From assembly GCF_030547185.1 (NCBI RefSeq), contig NZ_JAUOQR010000001.1, forward strand, positions 522,535 to 586,534: DNA of 64,000 nucleotides, given 5' to 3'. The translations under genes were made by a program, and so were the position numbers. Shown here in pieces: positions 59,683-64,000 of the stretch. The notes beneath the pieces were generated by a model. It saw nothing but the letters and a program-made list of their open reading frames with translations. It had not been told where the DNA came from and ran no database searches. Source of the stretch: Neptuniibacter sp. 1_MG-2023 (GTDB taxonomy: Bacteria; Pseudomonadota; Gammaproteobacteria; Pseudomonadales; Balneatricaceae). Positions within the stretch are counted from its first letter, which is position 1, and every line of letters begins with the position of its first letter.

Positions 59683-60509
59683 TTTTTCACTACTGAAGAC
59701 GCAATTCTTTCAGCGATCATCAAAGGAACATCACCAACAACGGTAACAAATTGATCACCAATTCTTTTACCTACCGCAACCATATTTCCAGACTGGGCAA
59801 CCCCTTCTGAAACTGATTGATGTCCATAGTTTTCAACACAAACACTAAACGTATTACGTCCGTTACTAAAAATTTGCACTTCCGCGTGAGGCATAACATC
59901 ACTACGTAGCCCACTAAAACCGTCTGGAAGCCATGAAGCCTGCCAATTAGGTTTTTGTTTTTTCAGCATATGCTCATGCTGTTCAATATAACGATCTATA
60001 CCTTGAGGTAAGCGGATAATTTCAGGCTGCTGACTCTCAACTTCGATATTAGAACGGTTGCCAAACTGTGCTCGAACAATATCATTAGAAAGCGTACCCG
60101 TTGGAAGAGAATAGCTCGGACGGTTATCAGCAATAGTCGACTCTTCAGGCTGAGAAAGGTTCTGCGCCCCAAGAATAACCATCGCCGTTACTGATGCCGC
60201 AGCGGCCATACTTGCTACTGGTTTCCAAAGAAAATGAGATTTACTCACCGTTTTTTCTGAATCAGTAGATCCATCTTCCAAATGAAACTCAGGCTCAGAT
60301 TCCAAAGCAGACATAACACTTGAACTTATATCTACAGCGATTCCATTACCATCTTCGCTACGTATAGCAGACCGAATTAAATGGTAACGCTGCCAAGTTT
60401 CTGCAAGCTCAGGTTCGCTCTCAATCCGCGCTAATGTACGGCGGAGTTCAAAATCAGTTACTTCACCATCCATAAGTGCAGAAACAGACTCAATAGATCG
60501 ATCAGTCAT
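59679..60509 (-). CDS. RseA-RseB hybrid: anti-sigma-E domain fused to the RseB C-terminal domain
   Basis: Single gene in the place of rseA(mucA) and rseB(mucB). From the ATG at 60509 (276 aa, GAGGT eight bases upstream; a TTG at 60524 is rejected): residues 1-65 are an RseA/MucA N-terminal anti-sigma domain (SVSALMDGEVTDFE, TWQRYHLIRSAIR); a span at about 94-115; a linker of about 75 aa; then about 190-275 matching the MucB/RseB C-terminal domain (SWLPDGFSG, VQIFSNGRNTFSVCVE, VTVVGDVPLMIAERIASSV). The large LolA-like N-terminal sensor domain of RseB is absent, and no other rseB lies nearby. Expected to hold sigma-E at the membrane, with DegS (this window) as likely protease. Confidence 0.85.
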   Translation of the reverse strand: MTDRSIESVSALMDGEVTDFELRRTLARIESEPELAETWQRYHLIRSAIRSEDGNGIAVDISSSVMSALESEPEFHLEDGSTDSEKTVSKSHFLWKPVASMAAAASVTAMVILGAQNLSQPEESTIADNRPSYSLPTGTLSNDIVRAQFGNRSNIEVESQQPEIIRLPQGIDRYIEQHEHMLKKQKPNWQASWLPDGFSGLRSDVMPHAEVQIFSNGRNTFSVCVENYGHQSVSEGVAQSGNMVAVGKRIGDQFVTVVGDVPLMIAERIASSVVKK

Positions 60510-60542
60510 AATTGTGTACCTCAAATTTCATCATTTCTGCAA

Positions 60543-61124
60543 TCAACTTGCCATTAAAGGCATAATTTCTTTATCTAATGTTTCCCGCGCCCTGAAAATC
60601 CTAGACCTTACCGTCCCAACGGGACAATCCATAACGCGCGCAATCTCATCGTAACTCATACCCTCAAACTCTCTCAGGGTAAGCGCCATTCTTAAATCTT
60701 CTGGTAATCGATTCAACGTACGCTTAATCACTAAGTCCAACTCATCTTTATAAAGTTCATTTTCGGGCGTCGCTATGTCTTTCAATTGATGATCACCCTC
60801 AAAAAACTGTGCATCGTCAACATCAACGTCTATAGGTTTACGACCGCGTGAAACCAGATGGTTTTTAGCCGTATTAATGGCTATACGGTACAACCACGTA
60901 TAAAACGCACTATCACCGCGAAAATTTGGAAGTGCTCGATATGCCTTAATAAATGTTTCTTGGGCTACATCTTGAGCTTCATGGAAGTCATATACATAAC
61001 GACCAATTAACGCAATAATCTTGTGTTGGTACTTTTTAACCAAAAGATCAAACGCTGTTTTGTCGCCTGCTTTAACGCGTTCGACAAGTTTTTGATCAAC
61101 TACTGTTTGGCTCTCATTTGACAC
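60543..61124 (-). CDS. rpoE: ECF sigma factor RpoE (AlgU)
   Basis: Envelope-stress sigma factor. 193 aa with region 2 (FDLLVKKYQHKIIALIGRYVYDFHEAQDVAQETFIKAYRAL) and region 4 (LPEDLRMALTLREFEGMSYDEIARVMDCPVGTVRSRIFRARE). First gene of rpoE-hybrid-rseC-mucD, 33 bases before the hybrid gene; preceded by its own type of promoter, divergent from nadB. Confidence 0.97.
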   Translation of the reverse strand: MSNESQTVVDQKLVERVKAGDKTAFDLLVKKYQHKIIALIGRYVYDFHEAQDVAQETFIKAYRALPNFRGDSAFYTWLYRIAINTAKNHLVSRGRKPIDVDVDDAQFFEGDHQLKDIATPENELYKDELDLVIKRTLNRLPEDLRMALTLREFEGMSYDEIARVMDCPVGTVRSRIFRARETLDKEIMPLMAS

Positions 61125-61245
61125 TCGATATTCCTTAGATTCTTTCCATGAGACTCATTACTATAAGCATAGAGGCTAAAGCAGCCAAAGTATCTCTTTT
61201 GCTTCTACTATATTCAACTCTCATCAAGAGTGTCGGGACAACTAC

Positions 61246-61273
61246 TATGAGCTTAGAAATAAGATGAAGTTCC
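61246..61273 (-). promoter_or_regulatory. Sigma-E-type promoter of rpoE
   Basis: On the minus strand GGAACTT (61267-61273), 16-nt spacer, TCATA (61246-61250), matching the sigma-E consensus GGAACTT-N16-TCnnA. It sits about 120 bases before the rpoE start, implying autoregulation of the operon. Confidence 0.75.
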
Positions 61274-61405
61274 CTCAACACGTAAAAAAATGCTAAATTG
61301 CGCATTAAAAGTTCTAACAATTACCATAAAACACTATCCTCTACAGAATTTCTGTCAGTAAAATAGCCCGACAGCAATTTCTACTTGCATATAAAGAGCA
61401 ACCAA

Positions 61406-63001
61406 ATGACACAACACCACCACTACGACGCTTTAATTATTGGTAGCGGAGCCGCAGGCCTAAGTATGGCGTTACACCTCGCTGAAAACGCGCGCGTGGC
61501 GGTACTTAGCAAGCGAGAACTAAAAAGTGGATCAACTTGGTTAGCTCAAGGCGGTATTGCCGCAGTCTTAGATACAACCGACAGCACACAAGCTCATATA
61601 GAAGATACGATGACAGCAGGAGGACAATTAAGCCGCCCTTCCGCCGTTGAATTTACGGTATCCCATGGCAAAGAGAGTATTGACTGGTTAATTCAACAAG
61701 GCGTTGCCTTCACACAAGAGAGTGATGATTACCATCTAACAAAAGAGGGGGGCCACTCCCATCGAAGAATTATTCATTCTGCCGATGCAACAGGCAAAGC
61801 ACTACAAAGCACACTGATAGAGCGTGCAAAAGCATCGCCTAATATAGACCTCTTTGAAGATCACATTGCAGTTGACCTTATTACCCGCCGCAAGCTCGGT
61901 CTAGCACACAACCGTTGCGTCGGAGCTTATATCTTGAATGGAAAAACAGGCCACGTAGAAGTATTTCAAGCACCCCATGTCGTTTTAGCAACCGGAGGCG
62001 CTTCTAAAGCTTACCTTTATACAAGCAACTCAGATGGCGCAACTGGAGATGGTATTGCCATGGCTTGGCGTGCGGGCTGTCGTGTGGGAAATATGGAATT
62101 TAATCAATTCCACCCTACCTGCCTTTACCACCCCCAAGCAAAATCCTTTTTAATTACAGAAGCCGTTCGCGGTGAAGGTGGAAAGTTATTACTACCTGAT
62201 GGCGAACAATTCATGCATAAATTTGATAAGCGCGGTGAATTAGCGCCCCGAGACATTGTCGCTCGCGCTATAGATCATGAAATGAAACGCTTAGGTTGTG
62301 ATTGTTTATTTCTAGATATATCTCACAAACCCGAAACCTTTATACGCGAACACTTCCCGACCATCTATAAACGGTGCTTAAAGCTAGGTATTGATATCAC
62401 TAAAGAACCTATCCCTGTCGTACCCGCTGCCCACTATACCTGTGGAGGCATTGTTACTGACGAAAAAGGACGAACCGATATCCCTGGCCTCTATGCCATA
62501 GGCGAAACCTCATTTACGGGTTTACATGGCGCTAACCGGCTAGCTAGTAATTCATTACTTGAGTGCCTAGTCTATGCAAAATCAGCATCTGAAGAAGTTT
62601 GCAGCTCCTTAGCAGCTCCTCTCGACAAATCATTAATCCCTGCATGGGATGAAAGCCAAGTAACTGATTCTGATGAAGATGTGATTATCTCCCACAACTG
62701 GGATGAAATACGACGCTTTATGTGGGATTACGTGGGTATAGTGCGTACTACAAAGCGCCTACAACGGGCAAAACATCGTATTGACCTTTTACACCATGAG
62801 ATCAGCGAATATTACAGTAACTACAAAATCAGCAATGACCTTTTAGAGTTACGCAATTTAGCAGTGGTAGCAGATTTGATAATACGCTCAGCTATGCTTC
62901 GTCACGAAAGCCGCGGGCTACATTATACTCTCGATTACCCAGAACTAGGCGCAGAGCCCATAGATACCATCCTGACTCCTATTAACTTTTCTTGGAACTA
63001 A
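61406..63001 (+). CDS. nadB: L-aspartate oxidase
   Basis: FAD enzyme making iminoaspartate for NAD synthesis. FAD motif [15 protein letters not shown] (about 12-26), [28 protein letters not shown], and the C-terminal [24 protein letters not shown] are diagnostic. The ATG at 61406 (531 aa) is preferred over an in-frame TTG at 61385. Divergent from rpoE, as in Pseudomonas. Confidence 0.96.
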   Translation: MTQHHHYDALIIGSGAAGLSMALHLAENARVAVLSKRELKSGSTWLAQGGIAAVLDTTDSTQAHIEDTMTAGGQLSRPSAVEFTVSHGKESIDWLIQQGVAFTQESDDYHLTKEGGHSHRRIIHSADATGKALQSTLIERAKASPNIDLFEDHIAVDLITRRKLGLAHNRCVGAYILNGKTGHVEVFQAPHVVLATGGASKAYLYTSNSDGATGDGIAMAWRAGCRVGNMEFNQFHPTCLYHPQAKSFLITEAVRGEGGKLLLPDGEQFMHKFDKRGELAPRDIVARAIDHEMKRLGCDCLFLDISHKPETFIREHFPTIYKRCLKLGIDITKEPIPVVPAAHYTCGGIVTDEKGRTDIPGLYAIGETSFTGLHGANRLASNSLLECLVYAKSASEEVCSSLAAPLDKSLIPAWDESQVTDSDEDVIISHNWDEIRRFMWDYVGIVRTTKRLQRAKHRIDLLHHEISEYYSNYKISNDLLELRNLAVVADLIIRSAMLRHESRGLHYTLDYPELGAEPIDTILTPINFSWN

Positions 63002-63033
63002 ATCAAAGAGAGGGCGAAGCAAGCACCCTCCCC

Positions 63034-63486
63034 TTATTGAACAGCTTCGCCATTAGGCTTTACTGAACGGTGTAAAGCCAACACTCTTAGACGACGAAAT
63101 TCTTGAGGCGTGCAAGCATCCCAGAACACTATAACGGGAATAGGAAATAGGCGCTCTTCAACTTTACACAGTAAACAAATGACAAAGGGTAAAACAGACG
63201 TCTGTTTTAGCTCCGCCACATCCAACCGCATACCATCTCTTAGGAAAAGCTGAATACAACCATTTTCAGCGGACCAACCAATAGAGACTATCGAAGACGA
63301 GTCTCTGCATAGCCTATTATAAATAAAATAAGCAAAACTCATTACTACAAACAAAGAAAAGAGAGATTTATGGAACGCAGGAATAAACGAAACAAAAATA
63401 GAGTACAGCGCAATAAAATGCACCCCACTACAAATATATAGCAGAGTGCGAGATTGCCCTATATGGAGATTACTTAGGTTGAACAC
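63034..63486 (-). CDS. YgfX (CptA) family membrane protein
   Basis: Small inner-membrane protein (150 aa) of the YgfX type, encoded behind sdhE; proposed as the membrane partner of SdhE and once described as a toxin acting on MreB/FtsZ (that role is debated). Two spans (about 17-58), then a cytoplasmic beta-rich domain (GWSAENGCIQLFLRDGMRLDVAELK). GTG start at 63486 overlaps sdhE by 17 bases. Family call rests on position and layout as much as on sequence. Confidence 0.75.
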   Translation of the reverse strand: MFNLSNLHIGQSRTLLYICSGVHFIALYSIFVSFIPAFHKSLFSLFVVMSFAYFIYNRLCRDSSSIVSIGWSAENGCIQLFLRDGMRLDVAELKQTSVLPFVICLLCKVEERLFPIPVIVFWDACTPQEFRRLRVLALHRSVKPNGEAVQ

Positions 63487-63724
63487 GCTCCAATATAATC
63501 CTCACAATCCGTTGCAGATCTAAATCATCAGGTACTGCCCGCTCCATAAGCCAAACAAAAAGGTCCTGATCTTCGCAAGCAAGCAGCTTTACAAAGCGAT
63601 CTTGATCATCCTTTTCAAGATCAGCAAAAGCTTCTTCTACAAATGGAACAAATAACACATCAAGTTCCAGCATGCCCCTACGACTCTGCCACCTTAAACG
63701 ACGGATATCTTCTTCTGTATACAT
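63470..63724 (-). CDS. sdhE: FAD assembly factor SdhE
   Basis: Promotes covalent flavin attachment to succinate dehydrogenase/fumarate reductase. About 84 aa with the signature LRWQSRRGMLELDVLF (RGxxE) and DLFVWLM near the end. ATG at 63724 gives the usual short N-terminus; an in-frame TTG at 63748 is rejected. Upstream of ygfX, convergent with nadB. Confidence 0.93.
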   Translation of the reverse strand: MYTEEDIRRLRWQSRRGMLELDVLFVPFVEEAFADLEKDDQDRFVKLLACEDQDLFVWLMERAVPDDLDLQRIVRIILERVQPK

Positions 63725-63906
63725 AACACCCACTATAGCTGACAACAATTTATACTAGAACTACTGACTAGCGATGAGTCTAATTATGAAGGTAAGCACA
63801 AAAAAATAGAAGTCGAATACAACAACATTATTCAGATTAAAAGTACTTACCTTATATACCCTAGAACTCTATATAACTAAGCACTATAAATCTAAGCCCC
63901 AGACGC

Positions 63907-63939
63907 AAAAAACCCCGGCTACGTAGTAACCGGGGTTTC
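63907..63939 (-). terminator. rRNA operon terminator
   Basis: On the minus strand AAACCCCGG...CCGGGGTTTTTT: 9-bp G/C-rich stem with an 11-nt loop and T-run, about 10 bases beyond the 5S 3' end. Confidence 0.9.
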
Positions 63940-63948
63940 TCTAAATAA

Positions 63949-64000
63949 ATGCTTGGCGATGACCTACTCTCACATGGGGAAACCCCACACTACCATCGGC
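63949..64000 (-). rRNA. rrf: 5S rRNA, 3' portion
   Basis: The reverse complement reads GCCGATGGTAGTGTGGGGTT...CCCCATGTGAGAGTAGG...CGCCAAGCA, the conserved 3' part of bacterial 5S rRNA. It continues beyond the window edge; an rRNA operon therefore lies to the right on the minus strand. Confidence 0.95.

Overview
The window reads as a chromosomal segment of a marine gammaproteobacterium of the Oceanospirillales type (Neptuniibacter, Amphritea or Neptunomonas-like; this assignment is inference). Grounds are a moderate G+C content, Gram-negative envelope machinery (Mla, Lpt, Kds, MreBCD, sigma-E), the PTS-Ntr/RpoN cluster, and gene order that, from memory, follows two Pseudomonas aeruginosa chromosome blocks: algW-hisD-hisG-murA-bolA-mla-kds-lpt-rpoN-ptsN-rapZ-ptsO ... 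nit-yhdP-rng-maf-mreDCB-gatCAB, and nadB-algU-muc-lepA-lepB-rnc-era-recO-pdxJ-acpS. I see no insertion sequence, prophage, CRISPR array or tRNA. A 5S rRNA gene (3' part) and its terminator lie at the right edge, so an rRNA operon enters from the right on the minus strand.

Layout. 0-5.5 kb: an outer-membrane porin, the muropeptide permease AmpG, a 73-aa unknown gene behind a Fur-like box, YajQ, PanE, a PduO-type cobalamin adenosyltransferase and a secreted six-cysteine protein. 5.5-9.4 kb (minus): HDOD-GAF protein, CobC, CobT, CobU (late B12 assembly, no cobS here). 9.5-12.6 kb: NnrS, then AcuI with a divergent FadR-type GntR regulator and one palindromic operator between them. 12.8-16 kb: YhcB/ZapG, a thioredoxin-like protein, a Nif3-like protein and the site-1 protease DegS/AlgW. 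16-22.7 kb (minus): HisD, short-form HisG, MurA, BolA/IbaG and MlaBCDEF. 22.8-32.7 kb (plus): YrbG, KdsD, KdsC, LptC, LptA, LptB, RpoN, HPF, PtsN, RapZ, NPr, MgtE, DarP. 32.7-42 kb (minus): nitrilase-like hydrolase, YhdP, RNase G, Maf, MreD, MreC, MreB. 42.2-45.5 kb: GatCAB. 45.6-51.1 kb is the least conserved part: a TorF-type porin with a sigma-54-like promoter, MsrA, a newly spotted Fur-box-controlled 32-aa membrane microprotein, and four catabolic enzymes (class II aldolase-like, enolase-superfamily dehydratase, amidohydrolase-2, SDR). 51.1-61.1 kb (minus): AcpS, PdxJ, RecO, Era, RNase III, a DUF4845 protein, LepB, LepA, then the sigma-E operon rpoE / RseA-RseB hybrid / rseC / mucD. 61.4-64 kb: NadB, YgfX, SdhE, 5S rRNA.

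Most of the window serves envelope construction and surveillance: precursor supply (MurA, KdsD, KdsC), lipid and LPS traffic (Mla, Lpt, YhdP), cell shape (MreBCD), protein export (LepB), peptidoglycan recycling (AmpG), and the stress circuit that watches it (RpoE, an anti-sigma protein, DegS, MucD).

The strongest oddity is that the usual separate rseA (mucA) and rseB (mucB) genes are replaced by one gene joining the RseA cytoplasmic anti-sigma domain and one membrane span to only the C-terminal domain of RseB. Other points worth checking are a possible AUU start for mreC behind a hairpin that would hide its ribosome binding site, the Fur-controlled microprotein, a sigma-54/NtrC-like control region for the TorF porin, and a shared operator for the acuI/gntR pair.
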